64,000 bases of DNA from assembly GCF_943734655.1 (NCBI RefSeq), contig NC_071355.1:14550768-14614767 (forward strand), read 5' to 3'. The notes under the pieces were generated by a model. It was not told the DNA's origin and made no database searches. It saw only the letters and a list, made by a program, of their open reading frames with translations. This document shows, one piece after another, positions 11,227-21,344 of the stretch. Within the stretch, counting starts at the first letter, position 1; each line of letters starts with the position of its first letter. The position numbers were made by a program, and so were the translations under genes. Source of the DNA: Sabethes cyaneus (Eukaryota; Arthropoda; Insecta; Diptera; Culicidae).

Positions 11227-12050
11227 GCCTTAACGATCCCATGGTGATCTATGCAAGCAGGGAGGCCATGGCTAGGGACACTACCCCCTACCCTTCATGG
11301 GGGCAGGGATGTCAGCATCCGATCAGCGTTAGTCAGGAATGTATCATCTGAGCCTACACCACCGCACTTTGACGTGAGTGACGAGCTTTGAACGTACCTA
11401 GAGACCAGCTACGGTTTTAACGGGACGGAAGGCAGCTGTACCATTAGCCTACTCGCCGTTTCAGGAAGGTATCACCCTTCCTTACATAAGGTAGTAGAAT
11501 AGCACAGCCGTCAGCCCTGTAGCGCCAAATCCAAACGTTTATTCCCGCGCGTCCAGTACACCGTAATTAGGATCTTCCTGGAACCGATCCTAATGTGCCC
11601 ATGGCACTCCTGACCCGGCTTTTTTGCTTAAAGTCCTGAGCTCTAACAGGACGCTACTACGTCCGCAGCTGGCTTATAGGAATTGAGCCCCGCTCGCCTC
11701 TTTACACCACTGCGCCACGCTACCCTCAGGCACAACGTGCCCCCCTTTCCCTGTTAGCACACAACTGAGGGTGCAACCAAAGACTGGTATTTGGTCGACC
11801 CTAGGCCCAGTTGCGTCCCGGCCGGTACCGCGTGGAGGTAGGGATAAGAGTTCCCGCTCCCATCGTAGTGGCTATACGGAGTCGCGCAAAGTCGAATGCG
11901 ACTTTGTTCGGCGCCTTAACCTCGCTGGGTTAGGGCCTTAACCGGCCCAACTTGCTAACTCTGGCTGGTCCTATCTGCCATCTGGTGGTCAGTACAGGAG
12001 TCCGTTCTACTTAACGACACATGGCATATTTTTGTCGCATGCTTTTTGAG
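11227..12050 (-). other. GC-rich non-coding region, probable R1 5' UTR/promoter
   Basis: About 820 bp of markedly GC-richer DNA between the gag remnant and AT-rich flanking DNA (composition changes near 12060). No long reading frame is visible on either strand. Its position directly upstream of gag and its composition suit the 5' untranslated region of the R1 element, which in this group contains the internal promoter. I saw no sequence feature that proves this. Confidence 0.45.
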
Positions 12051-12265
12051 CGTAGTAACGGGCCCCTGATACTGCCGCCCATATCCTATATCAAAAGTTT
12101 GCTTTCATATAGTTTTTAATCAATTTAAATTTTATTTATATAATTAAATTTTTTATTTCAGGCATGAGAATTTACATTTACACACAGTATTTTATTGGTT
12201 TTATCAGGCAAAAGCTATCTACAAAGTATCGTAGATCAAACTGTAACTTCTTCGAAAGTTACAGT

Positions 12266-12720
12266 ATAAACGGATAAACGCATGAACCACGAGTTGCAGG
12301 TACTACTTGGAGAGATTCCCATCGTACACCTACTGTGTTACCTGACTCATAACGAATATACGTTATATACGGGGGAGGGTCTCGTAACTCACAAACTTTG
12401 TGGGTTTTCACTTAATTGATCATAAATTCGAATAGAGCATACAAATATCAACTATATAACATAAGAAATTACATGTTTACTCCAAAAATAAAAGCATGAG
12501 AGATTGTAGAATTTCGGAAATAGGGGTTCGTTATGAGTCAGGTAACACAGTAGCCAAAATTGGGAGACTACGGAGGGCCTCCACTTCCAAGGATGCCGGA
12601 CGGCTGTGCAGTGAAATCCGTTCTTTTCAAGAACTCTGCCGGCACCAGGAATAGAGGGGCCCAACGTGCTAGATGGCTCTATCAGGTTGAAACCGACTTA
12701 CGACGACCGATATGACAAGA
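12266..12720 (+). pseudogene. C-terminal tail of a non-LTR element, split by a MITE
   Basis: The plus strand reads MNHELQVLLGEIPIVH up to 12330. After the MITE it resumes with AKIGRLRR, then frame-shifted text that corresponds to the RMPDG and RGAQRARW segments of the same tail. The same conserved tail (RRMNHELHQLLG, GRLRWAGHVVRM) is seen at 61.1 kb in a related element. Only the tail is present, with several frame changes. Confidence 0.65.
12333..12550. mobile_element. TA-flanked MITE, 218 bp
   Basis: The terminal inverted repeats are 24 bp and essentially perfect, starting CTGTGTTACCTGACTCATAA at the left and ending with its inverse TTATGAGTCAGGTAACACAG at the right. TA dinucleotides flank both ends (12331-12332 and 12551-12552). 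The element interrupts a recognisable protein motif of an older retroelement tail, which gives independent support for both borders. It has no coding capacity. TA duplications suggest mobilisation by a Tc1/mariner-type transposase. Confidence 0.85.
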
Positions 12721-12979
12721 ACCACCCCGTCTGTCTGCTGGTAGAACTATTTACTACTCGCTACTGAGCTCATTCCTCGAAATTAGTTCTGATATTTGGT
12801 GTCCTTTTTACGCTAATTTGCTTTGAAATGGCACAAAAAAAACATCCACTATGCTCTTCGCAATCTTCTATAGCGCAATCCATTCAATTTGCCGTAGGAC
12901 AAGAGCCGCTACCGACTTCTTGGTATTCAGTCGTTAGTACTGAGACGACGAATCGTACAATCGGTTTTTGCTGCGGATC

Positions 12980-13133
12980 TGCTGAATCAACAACTTTCAG
13001 TCCGCACGGAAGTAACTTAGCACTTCTATTCGCTCTTTTCTTCCATGATGTCTCTTCGATTCTATCGAACAGTAGTTTATTGATCTATGCGGATGATTTG
13101 ACAATTTACCTCCACATACCTCGTCATTTGTAA
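12980..13133 (+). pseudogene. Jockey-like reverse transcriptase fragment (motif C)
   Basis: The translation contains SPHGSNLALLFALFFHDVSS followed by LIYADDLTIYL. These correspond to RT motif B (GVPQGSNLGPLLF) and catalytic motif C (YADD) of the jockey-like family present elsewhere in the window. Flanking motifs are absent. Confidence 0.65.
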
Positions 13134-13650
13134 ACTTTTTTAAAATTTTTAAACTAGAGAAAAAAGAAAAAGAAGACAAAATTTTATTTTTTCAGGCATC
13201 TATTTTTCTTCTTTTTCGTTTTTCTCAAGCTGTGTTTTGTTTGCGAAACAGAAAAGTTATAAAAGTCTTCGCCAAGCTACTACCAACAAAACAAAAAAAA
13301 AGTTTGTTCCAATACGTTGTGTAGTTTCTGAGAAAAAGGTACATAAAGTTTGAAAATCGTGGTTTTCTAGGAGCGGCGTTTTATTCCGCCGAAGTTGTTC
13401 CACGCCACACTGGAATGCTTAAGTGTATGATCGTTTTTCGACCACTTTCCGTAGTCGGATCATTACAAATTTAGTATCAAAATAAGCAGAAAAGATTGCA
13501 AAATCAAAATCTGAAATAAAAATATAATGATTTTTTCAAAATTTTTGGTCGTTCGTGTCCCCTTAAAGCTATGTAGCGGACAGGTTTTCGTAATATTATT
13601 GAAATTAAATTACAAATTACAAACATTCACAAGCTAGATAATTGTTTCCG
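13134..13650. other. AT-rich stretch without recognised feature
   Basis: Low-complexity AT-rich DNA between two jockey-like fragments. It may be the decayed middle of one insertion or unrelated sequence. Nothing else was recognised. Confidence 0.4.
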
Positions 13651-13654
13651 TCTA

Positions 13655-13960
13655 CAGGATATGCTCGACATCTTTATCAGGTGGTGCCGGTTGAATCATC
13701 AGTGTGATTAGTATAGCAAAGTGCTGTGTGATTGCTGCTCAACTAATCCATGCACGGAACTGTTTCGAATCGTGTCGGCCAAATCTAGGATCTAGGCGTC
13801 CTGTTAGATTGCCAACTGTTTTTTAAAACGCATTTCGGGTTGGTTTCATTTCGACCGTTGCTGCTGACATCACCAATTCACTGTGTCTTCGCGCATTAAA
13901 CTGTTCTTTAATATGATCTATTCTCGAATTCAGCCGAGATGCTCAAAGCAGACCCATCTT
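13655..13960 (+). pseudogene. Jockey-like RT thumb fragment
   Basis: Readable pieces in shifting frames include LQDMLDIFIRWCRLNH, which matches the segment just after the YADD motif in the jockey-like copies of this window (compare DKFTTWCKLNSLLIS on the minus strand near 20320). Further on come ASC-IANCFLK and SRIKLFFNMIYSRIQ, corresponding to the DLGVLLD region and beyond. Many stops; dead. Confidence 0.5.
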
Positions 13961-13999
13961 TGTCAGCCCAGATGATGCATCAGCTTTCCAGCAATATAT

Positions 14000-14670
14000 G
14001 AGAAACCGCAACTTTTCCGGTGGACTGGATGTAGGGTATATTGGCCAAAGTCCCTAAAAAAGGAGACCTAACTAAATGCGGTAACTGGCGTGGCATCACG
14101 TTGTTCTGTATTGCTCTCAAAGTACTCTGTAAGCTAATCCTCAACGGGATCCAGGAGAAGATCGACGCTACTCTTCGGCGGCAGCAAGCTAGATTCCGTA
14201 CAGGCCGATCATGTGTAGACCATATCACAACGCTCCGCATTATATTGGAGCAGATCAACGAATTCCAGGACTCTCTTCTGCTGGTGTTCGTTGAATTCGA
14301 AAAGGCGTTCGACCGACTCAACCACGAAAACATCTGGGGCCTATTTAGGCGTAGAGGAGTTCCAGATAACCTGGTCCATCTCATCGAGGCTCAGTACGAG
14401 GCGTTCTCGTGCAAGGTTTTGCACGACGGCGTCTTGTCCGACCCCATAAGGGTTACTGCTGACATGAGACAGGGCTGCATTTTATCACCGCATCTGTTTC
14501 TCATTGTTATGGATGAGATATTAGTTGGAGCAATTGACAGTAGACCAAATCGAGGATTGCCTTTGATTCCTGTTACGATGGAACGGCTAAATGACCTTGA
14601 CCTAGCCGACTTGCTTGCACAACGCCGAAACGATGTGCAGAGCAAGTTAAATGACCTCTCCGAAACAGCT
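14000..14670 (+). pseudogene. Non-LTR reverse transcriptase with deleted catalytic motif
   Basis: From 14041 the frame is open for about 210 codons and covers RT motifs: KVPKKGDLTKCGNWRGITL, ARFRTGRSCVDHITTLRIIL, motif A VFVEFEKAFDRLNHENIW, motif B ADMRQGCILSPHLFLIVMDE and then LNDLDLADLLAQRRND. The expected catalytic motif C (hydrophobic-A-D-D) is shortened to LADLL: the second aspartate and about three neighbours are missing, yet the frame is preserved. The element is truncated on both sides. Clade is uncertain; the RSCVDHITTLR motif differs from both the jockey-like and the KNDW-type families in this window. Confidence 0.75.
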
Positions 14671-14689
14671 TAGCCAACGACATCCGGCC

Positions 14690-16325
14690 TGTAGACGAGA
14701 ATCCGTTTGTTCGATACGCGCTACGTAACCTCCCATGGATAATAAACAAACAAAAATGTGGCAATTTTGAACTTCATTTGTCAAATGAAAAGGTCTAAAT
14801 ATTCTTAGCGAGAAACGTCCAACATTGACGGTCACTTGACTCAATAGATATGGGTAATCATCACTGTTGGTGAGTAGGAACAAAACATCTGTTCTATGCC
14901 TTCTGTTTCCAAGCTTTCCGTTCCAATCAATATACATATTGTTTTATAATCAGGCTTCTCTCCGGACGATCCTAAGTACATGACAAAGCTTAGATAGTAT
15001 AGTACCAAGCTCTTTTTTATCTCCATCACTTATTTACATATCCCGTTAAAACTGTCATTTCGTGCACTCGAGGTTACATCACCTATCGTCACGATATCAT
15101 TTTTACGGTGTAACAGATAAGCAACAAAAAGTAAAATCTAGGGTTTGATTGGTATTAATACAGTTCAGAACATCGATCATTGCGTCAATATCCAACGATG
15201 TCCAAAATACGTCGACCACCTCGGTCTCTTGGTGCAACCGCTTCTTGTATTGCACAGGTGGTAAGGCTTTTTTTCTTTCGTGGCGTCTTCTGGACTATCT
15301 CCATAGCCTTCTATCGGAGAAATGTAATCCAGGCAGCGCAGAAACTTTAGCTGCTTCGAGTAGTGGCTAGCTCTCACCTTCCAAAAAGAATTGTCCATGT
15401 TGACCGCTCCCCAAAATGTTGGTAATATCATCACACATTACTGCTACCCTACTTGGTTGATGTCCTACTTGGTTATCATTTTAGAATGTCTAACTATTTT
15501 TCTTACCTTTGTCTTTGTAAACAGAACAAACCATTTTCAGATAACTCTATGAAGTATCTATTAGTAACTATTAACTACTTTCGGTAGAAATTAATATAGT
15601 TCTCCATCAACAACAATAAAATGCCATGTTCTAATGATACTAAACAATATCCTAGGCTAGCACCATTCAATTTCTCTGGCATTTGTTCTTCCGTCCAGCC
15701 CCTGACAATGATCCGGTTAGTTGCTTCGTACAGCCGCTAGTTCCCCGCTTTTGAAATTTCATTTTACCTCCTAATTTACTAATTACCTCCTTGATCAGCG
15801 CTCATGATTCTTACGCTTTTTCTGCTATTCAATATGTTACCTCCATTCAACAGCGTCTAGAAGTGCTTCTCCCACCTAACCGTTAGCGACGAAAATTGAC
15901 AAGATATTTTCACTATCAATGAATTTCGGTATGCAATTCTACTAGAAGAAATCACAAAAGGAGATTTTACAACGGGCCCTGAATTCTGTCTTTGCAAAAT
16001 TAAAAAAGAATTATCCATTTCACTCAGTTTAACTTACAAACACGGTTGCAATTCGATGATGGATTGCTTTAGTTCAAGACCAAGCAGGAGTTTCTTACAA
16101 TTCTATCACAAAGAACAGCCAAAAAGTTTGGAGCGCTGTCGCATTCGTCGAATACACTTTTAATACATATCGTCACTATAACGAATATTCATAAAATTAC
16201 ACGGTGAGAATTCTCTCATCCAACAAACGCCATCAACTTTCCGTGGGATCAATAGAAAAAAATATATTTTTTCATACTCACATATGGGGCGGAGCTAAAC
16301 ACAGGATAACCTATTACCAAAAATG
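14690..16325. other. Gene-poor stretch downstream of Cbp80
   Basis: About 1.6 kb of AT-rich DNA. On the minus strand near 15140-15300 one frame reads KALPPVQYKKRLHQETEVV and on to DVFWTSLDIDAM, which looks protein-like, but it is short, has no clear splice sites and matches nothing I know. No AATAAA was found in the minus-strand sequence just past the Cbp80 stop; an AATATA variant lies near 16265. Confidence 0.4.
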
Positions 16326-16329
16326 TCCT

Positions 16330-17472
16330 CTATGACCGCAGTGCGGTAAACTGATGGAATACATCCAAAATGTGTGGATCAATATCGGAAGTGAACAGAA
16401 GACTTTCGAGTGTACTGCTGTATTTCTGCACTTGTTCGTGATGCTAAAATAAAAATACCCATATTAAAAACCCATCCGCTAATCAAAGAGTATCCCCGAT
16501 GGAACCTACCAGCATAAAAACCTGCTGCAGTCGTCCAACCGTCCAGCGGTACCAATCGGTATCGTAATCCCGTCCGTCAGTGTCACATTTTACCAGATGC
16601 TCCGATAAGATCATAATAAAACGCTGGAAAATAATCAGAAACAGTCGTTTCTGATCCACGAAAGCTGCCTCCAGACGTTCCTCCATTCGTTCCACCTGTT
16701 CTTCCGTTGGTTTATCGGCATCATCGCCGGCGGTCTTCTTACGGCGACGGGCAGGTGTAGCTGCCGCTCCTGGTGTGGCTTCTTCATCCGATTCACTGGA
16801 AGAGGATTCAGCATTCCGATCTAGGCGATCTTTTGCGTCGCCAAGCTCCTTACCTAGAATCACAGTCAGTTATTAGTTTTTATCAAAGTTATCGAAATTC
16901 ATCTTGCTAATTACTGAGTTTGGTGACGTGTTGATTCATCTTTTTGATGGTCAAGTGCAGAATCTCCCACAGGTACATTTTGGTAAATTCTCCGACCATT
17001 TCCTTCGAAAAGACCCACGTTGCGACGGCCGAACATTCGACAATCTGTGTCTTCAGCAGCTTGTCGATGATAACAACCATCATCTGCTGATGGTAGCTCC
17101 ACAGCTCATACGTATTGTGAAGAATGCAAATTTGTGCCTCCTCGGTTTCTGCCAGACCCTGAAGGATGAATTGTTTATAACGAAACGACCTTACAATATG
17201 ATTAGACAAAACAGTTAAACTAACCTTGAACACCTGATGGAACTTGGAGATGGCCGCAAAAGTGTGTGAGAAACTCTTCGAACCCAAATTCAGTAGTGTC
17301 TGAACAAACACGTCGATCTTCAGTGGATTAAAGGTCGATTCAACCATGTCGGTCTCAGACGTCTCTCGGGGATTCGGCAAATCCTTCAGCTCGTTCAGCA
17401 CATCCTCCGGGGTGCACTTTTGACGGATAGCAACGACCAGCTTGTGGGCAGTCGCCGTCCCTGGTAGGGATG
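16330..17472 (-). CDS. Cbp80: Nuclear cap-binding protein subunit 1 (CBP80), last four exons
   Basis: CBP80 and CBP20 form the nuclear cap-binding complex, which binds the 5' cap of new transcripts and acts in splicing, export and nonsense-mediated decay. Four minus-strand exons are visible: 17472-17225, 17158-16915, 16853-16510 and 16443-16330 (stop TAG at 16330-16332). The introns are 66, 61 and 66 bp, all GT-AG with matching phases. They encode about 315 residues, the C-terminal MIF4G-like half. Recognisable segments are FNPLKIDVFVQTLLNLGSKS, SFSHTFAAISKFHQVFK, EEAQICILHNTYELW, MYLWEILHLTIKKMNQHV, an acidic/basic linker (SSSSESDEE, then ARRRKK), LFLIIFQRFIMILSEHL and the tail TLESLLFTSDIDPHILDVF. 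The first exon starts inside a codon after an AG acceptor (17473-17474), so earlier exons must exist. They were not found in the window. No frame damage is seen, so the gene is probably functional. Confidence 0.93.
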
Positions 17473-18074
17473 CTGGAAATGAATAGAAACGAAAGAAAGA
17501 GCATTCGATTACAGTATCGAGCAATCTCATTAACAATCAGCTAATAGATAATGCTATTTTAAAAGTGAAAACATGTTGCTGCTTTGCACATCAACCAGTC
17601 CGACGGTCCATCGCATTTTCGCACATCACATGAAACCCATCGGCGCGCGAGATGCTACAGGGCTAAGGATAGTACTAGTAGGTACTGCAGCGCAGCACTG
17701 TGAAGGAGGGTGCTAACAATAACAACTGCTGCAGTCAGCGAGAAGAAAGTGTGCACTTCACTTTTACTACAAGGCCACGTACCGAACATACCGCGCCGTA
17801 ACGGGAAGGTAGAGAAAATCAGCCGCCTACACGAGCATATATCAAAAGAGCTGGCATTTTGAATTATGGCTTTCCTAACGAAACAATGTAATGAAGGTAG
17901 TATTTTTTGTGAATCGTATTTTTTAGTTGTAAGCTTGTGTCTACTAATATAGTGTTGGGATTTTTTTCCAAACATTATGGGATAATTTTGGACTCCAAAA
18001 CCCAACTTCTTATCATCTTTTACGTTGTCGAGAAATGAGTCAAAACATGGCAATAAAACTCCTAAGCCCCCTTT
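17473..18074. other. Cbp80 intron or flank, no recognised exon
   Basis: Sequence upstream of the first visible Cbp80 exon. The polypyrimidine stretch and AG at 17473-17490 give the acceptor. A minus-strand open frame at 17655-18053 shows no similarity to the missing CBP80 N-terminal half and is probably chance. Confidence 0.5.
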
Positions 18075-18189
18075 TAACGGATGGCAACTAAAATTTTGGA
18101 TTTTTTTCCTCGAGCTGTCAAAAAAGACAAAGATACATGATGAAGATCCGAATTACCGAAAATAAAGAAGAGAAATAAAAATTAGTGTA

Positions 18190-18790
18190 CATTTGAAAAC
18201 GGTCCGTAATCGGCTGCTCGGCGAAGCTTCCGTTTGATGCCCGAACAGGAGCGTTGTACGGCCGTCATGTCAACTTTGCGAATGCATCTCTTGATTCTAC
18301 CAGTCAACTGTTTGCAATTCGTGGCTCTCCAGTTATTTTTGTACACCAAGGAGCTCAAAATACCGAAAAAATCTTCGATTGGGCGCACTGGGAGAAATTA
18401 TTCGGGTTGTGGGTTGTGCGAATGGGTATTCAGGAACGATTGTGTTTTATTGGCGTATTGCGATGATGCTTTATTCGGCCAAAACACGTATTGTCCATCT
18501 GCATGATGCTTTTGTAGAAACCGGATCAAAATTTTCCTCAAACATTCGTCTAGTGCACATCCTTATTGATAGCCAAACCAGAGGGCTTGTTGTTGAAGGC
18601 ACGAGAATGAGAACGATTCTTCAGCGTCCATTTTGGCAGGTCTTCCACTACCTTGCTTGCGAATAGTTGTTGGGCATCTTAGGATATGGTAAACAGTCGA
18701 AGCCGCAACATATTTGCTTTTTAAATGTTGTACCGTATACTTTTTGCCGAGATTTCTGTGGCAGTTCGTAGAAGTGTACAACGCGCTCCC
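18190..18790 (-). pseudogene. Tc1/mariner transposase remnant (copy A)
   Basis: The C-terminal part reads RPIEDFFGILSSLVYKNNW followed by NCKQLTGRIKRCIRKVDM. This is the conserved end of the DDE domain in Tc1/mariner transposases, where RPIE/W-D-F-G precedes the last helix. Further 5' on the minus strand, ASTVYHILR and then RKQGSGRPAKMD mark the helix-turn-helix and the GRP hinge of the DNA-binding domain. The two parts are in different frames with stops between them, and most of the catalytic core is missing. Inactive. Confidence 0.75.
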
Positions 18791-18803
18791 GACATACCGT
18801 GAC

Positions 18804-19543
18804 CGCTCCTAATTCTGCGCATTTTTCTTTATATAAGTATTTTTTAACATTGTGCATAACTATGATCATTGCGTTATTTTTTTTAAATGTCTGTTGAATA
18901 TTACGCCATTATTCACAAACTGTCCATAATATTTGAGAGCGAAATAATTTAAAGTGAAACTTAAAGTATTTTATATGGCAGAAAACATCGTCGTTAGCAC
19001 CAATGCTAAGATTGTCCTTCTAGAAAATTAACAAATTTATGATCGAAATTCTTTGCAATGATCAAATTACCCAGCATAATTAGAAAGAATAACTAGTTTT
19101 AGTCATGTTTTAGACATAAAGAGTGATTGCATGCATTGCTTTCCTAAGAAAAATGCGATGCAATAATGCGCAGATTTAGGCTCAGATTTTTTATTCATGT
19201 TCCAAATTCTGCGCAGTAATGGATCCTACGAAGAAATCGCGAAAGAATACGCAACCTCACCCAAATGGCTGAGGTATAGAGGCATGAAAATTCAATTCTT
19301 CACGTTATCGAGAATAAAATATTTAAAATGAGGCAATCAAAATGATAACAATATTCCTTTGCCACCCGGACAGTACAAGAAGGCCGGATCATGAATTTAA
19401 TTATGGTAAATGGCATTGCCGGATTTTTTGGTGTGCTTTCAGCGTATAAAGACATAAACAGCATGGCAGAAGTATTTATTTTCACCTTTTGGGTGCGCAG
19501 AATTAGGAACATGGGCAAGAAAGTGCGCAGAATTAGGCACCGT
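18804..19543. mobile_element. Probable nested element in mariner copy A
   Basis: CTAATTCTGCGCA near 18808-18820 faces its inverse TGCGCAGAATTAG near 19523-19535, with further matching bases (TTTCTT side) just inside. The same 13-mer motif recurs inside at about 19203 and 19497. This stretch is missing from copy B of the host mariner. Exact borders and the target duplication are unclear. Confidence 0.55.
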
Positions 19544-20025
19544 GGATAAGTTTACAAAACAAAAAATTTGGTCGACTTATAATTCCCATATTTTTTACCA
19601 GATATTATAGACCATATCACTATACGTTGCAGCTATTCACGTTGTTAATTCAAATCTAGAATACTTAGAATAGCGGAAGAATCATAAAAATGACTTAACT
19701 GCACAGAACATGGTACGTCCACGGTACTTCTTGTTTCGACGCCATTTTAAGCAAAACTGGATAAACAAAACAAAACAAAAAATAACGACAAAAAGAGGAG
19801 AGAAAGAGCTAACACATACATACTCTCATTTCTCTCTGAGCTCGTTTGTTGTTGAGTATAAGGGTCGCGAAAAAATTCCAAAATTTTAGTTGCCACCCGT
19901 TATATATTGAATATAAGATAAAATTTTTTGATAATTTTCTTTGGTTTTAGACATTTTTATGAGTGTACCCCATTACGCATACTGACGATAGGGATACGGA
20001 CGTTAGGCATAATGGACGATAGGCA

Positions 20026-20700
20026 TAATTTGTTTATTTATTTATGACGTACAAGAGAGCAGTACAAGACTTTCAGGCAATAAGGATCCTTGAAGTCCCA
20101 TCCTATTCTAGCGATGAACCCTAATTGTCTACTCGCTTTAGACACGATCGCCGTGCGGTGCCTGTCGAAAGTCAGCTTTCTGTCAAGAATAACGCCAAGG
20201 TCATAAACGTGATCCACTCTGTTTAGCACTTCCTCATTAATAGCATACTCGAAGCGAATCGGTGTTTGAGTTTGGTGAAAAGTAATTACTTCACATTTAG
20301 CAGTGCTTATAAGCAAGGAATTCAGTTTACACCACGTCGTAAATTTATCTAATAAAAGCTGCAGACGATAACAATCTTGTAAGCTACGAACCGTCTAGTA
20401 GATTTTGAAGTCATCGGGGTAATCAAGTCGACATCCATTGTCTATGGCATGAGCTGCGTCATTGAAAAATATAATAAAAAGAAGTGGGCCAAGAATGCTA
20501 CCCTGCGGTACACCAGATTCGTTTGTGAATGCAGGTGATAAATCCAATCAAGGCTTGACTTGTAAAACTCCATCACGCAGGAATGATTTCAACCACGTGA
20601 CAAATCGCCACCCAAGCGCAAAATTTTGGTTAGCACTGTAAGGTGATCAATTCGGTCAAATGCTGCTTTCAAATCTGTATATATTACGTCAACGTAATGG
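20026..20700 (-). pseudogene. Jockey-like RT fragment with YPDD motif
   Basis: On the minus strand the fragment begins near 20690 with DLKAAFDRIDH (RT motif A). It continues through SGVPQGSILGPLLFIIFFND (motif B) and a motif C that reads LDYPDDFKIY instead of YADD, then the thumb region TAKCEVITFHQTQTP, NRVDHVYDLGVILDRKLTF and SKASRQLGFIARIGWDFKD. The last is open for about 92 codons. It ends with a tail of the form AATAAATAAAC, as jockey-like elements do, but the C-terminal domain before the tail is missing. Several stops in the 5' part make it inactive. Confidence 0.75.
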
Positions 20701-20792
20701 GCGGAAGGCGTAATGCATGGTAGGCATAATGGACGTTGGGTAATCCGCCATTAGCTTGCAAGAGGTCCTATAGCATTGCCTATAGGGTGTAC

Positions 20793-21200
20793 CTCCCAGT
20801 TGGCCTCGAGATATGCTGCTAGTCTAATAAGATAGTAGTGGTATGTTCGAATCCCGGCTGGCAGAGGCTATTAGAGTCAGTACGATCGTAGTAACTGGCT
20901 CTTCAATTGTTCTGTACTCTAACAGCTGGCTGGATGGTAAATGGTTGAGTAATGCGCTCCAGAACCACCATGAGGTTCCACAGCCTCTTATTCAGCAACT
21001 CCTATATCTACCTCCTCGTGGTACTATCCGGGATACGTTCCTTAGTGGAAATCGGACAACCGGTGGAAACTAGAGTCATATGCGGACTCATGCGAAGGCT
21101 AAAGTGTAAACTCTCCGCCTGCAGGACGGTTCTTCTTGACTTCCAAGAACCAAAGCAGAGGGTCCAAAGCCCCTAAGGGAGATGGTTGTAATCCCGGTTC
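20793..21200 (+). mobile_element. tRNA-derived SINE
   Basis: A box-A-like sequence TGGCCTCGAGA (20801-20811) and a strong box B GTTCGAATCCC (20845-20855) lie about 33 bp apart, the spacing of a tRNA-derived RNA polymerase III promoter. They are followed by several hundred bases of unique-looking body. The tRNA-like part cannot fold as a proper cloverleaf with a matched acceptor stem, so I call it a SINE rather than a tRNA gene. Confidence 0.6.
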
Positions 21201-21344
21201 TCATTGTATTGTGATGGAGTGATGAGTGTGTCAAATGAGTATTCGAAGGAAAGTGAAATTTTGTAAATTATGCCTAACGTCCATTATGCCTACCACCCAT
21301 TATGCCTATCATCTATTATGCCTATTGTCGATGTTTACTCATAA

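Larger units (their letters stand above)
6425..12050 (-). mobile_element. R1-clade non-LTR retrotransposon, defective
   Basis: A single minus-strand element runs 5' to 3' from about 12050 down to about 6425: a GC-richer 5' region (11227-12050), ORF1/gag (split, 9280-11226), ORF2 (split, 6705-9277) and a 3' tail of about 280 bp ending near a T run at about 6411. Gag with three zinc knuckles, an APE-type endonuclease, RT and a C-terminal CCHC in this order are typical of the R1 clade. The ends are approximate because no clean target duplication was found. The copy is disabled by a deletion inside RT and an insertion in ORF1. No 28S rDNA sequence is visible around it. Confidence 0.8.
18077..19900. 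mobile_element. Tc1/mariner element, copy A, with nested insertion
   Basis: The left end reads ACGGATGGCAACTAAAATTT and the right end is its near-exact inverse (AAATTTTAGTTGCCACCCGT). TA duplications lie at 18075-18076 and 19901-19902. The inside is a decayed transposase on the minus strand plus extra DNA that is absent from the shorter copy at 37.3 kb. Copy A is 1824 bp against 839 bp for copy B. Confidence 0.85.
19985..21330. repeat. GGCATAATGGACG repeat block with inserted retroelements
   Basis: The left edge carries TTAGGCATAATGGACGATAG (20003-20022). The right edge carries the inverse arrangement with four copies of ATTATGCCTA (about 21265-21325), and a third cluster lies at 20700-20745. 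The inverted layout suggests a decayed foldback or MITE whose inside was filled by a jockey-like fragment and a SINE. Borders are approximate. Confidence 0.5.

Noticed and set aside
15140..15434. Protein-like minus-strand text as an exon
   Set aside because: Two frames compete, no acceptor or donor delimits an exon, and no family resemblance was found.
16483..16509. Reading Cbp80 as ending with MLVGSIGDTL
   Set aside because: That ending is intron read-through; a GTAGGT donor at 16509 and the next exon (HHEQVQKYSS) restore the expected CBP80 C-terminus.
17655..18053. 132-codon minus-strand frame next to Cbp80 as its upstream exon
   Set aside because: No similarity to the expected residues before the SLPG segment of CBP80, and no donor in the right place.
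20793..20870. A functional tRNA gene (strong box B GTTCGAATCCC)
   Set aside because: No matched acceptor stem or proper cloverleaf could be drawn, and the sequence continues as a repeat body; SINE is the better reading.
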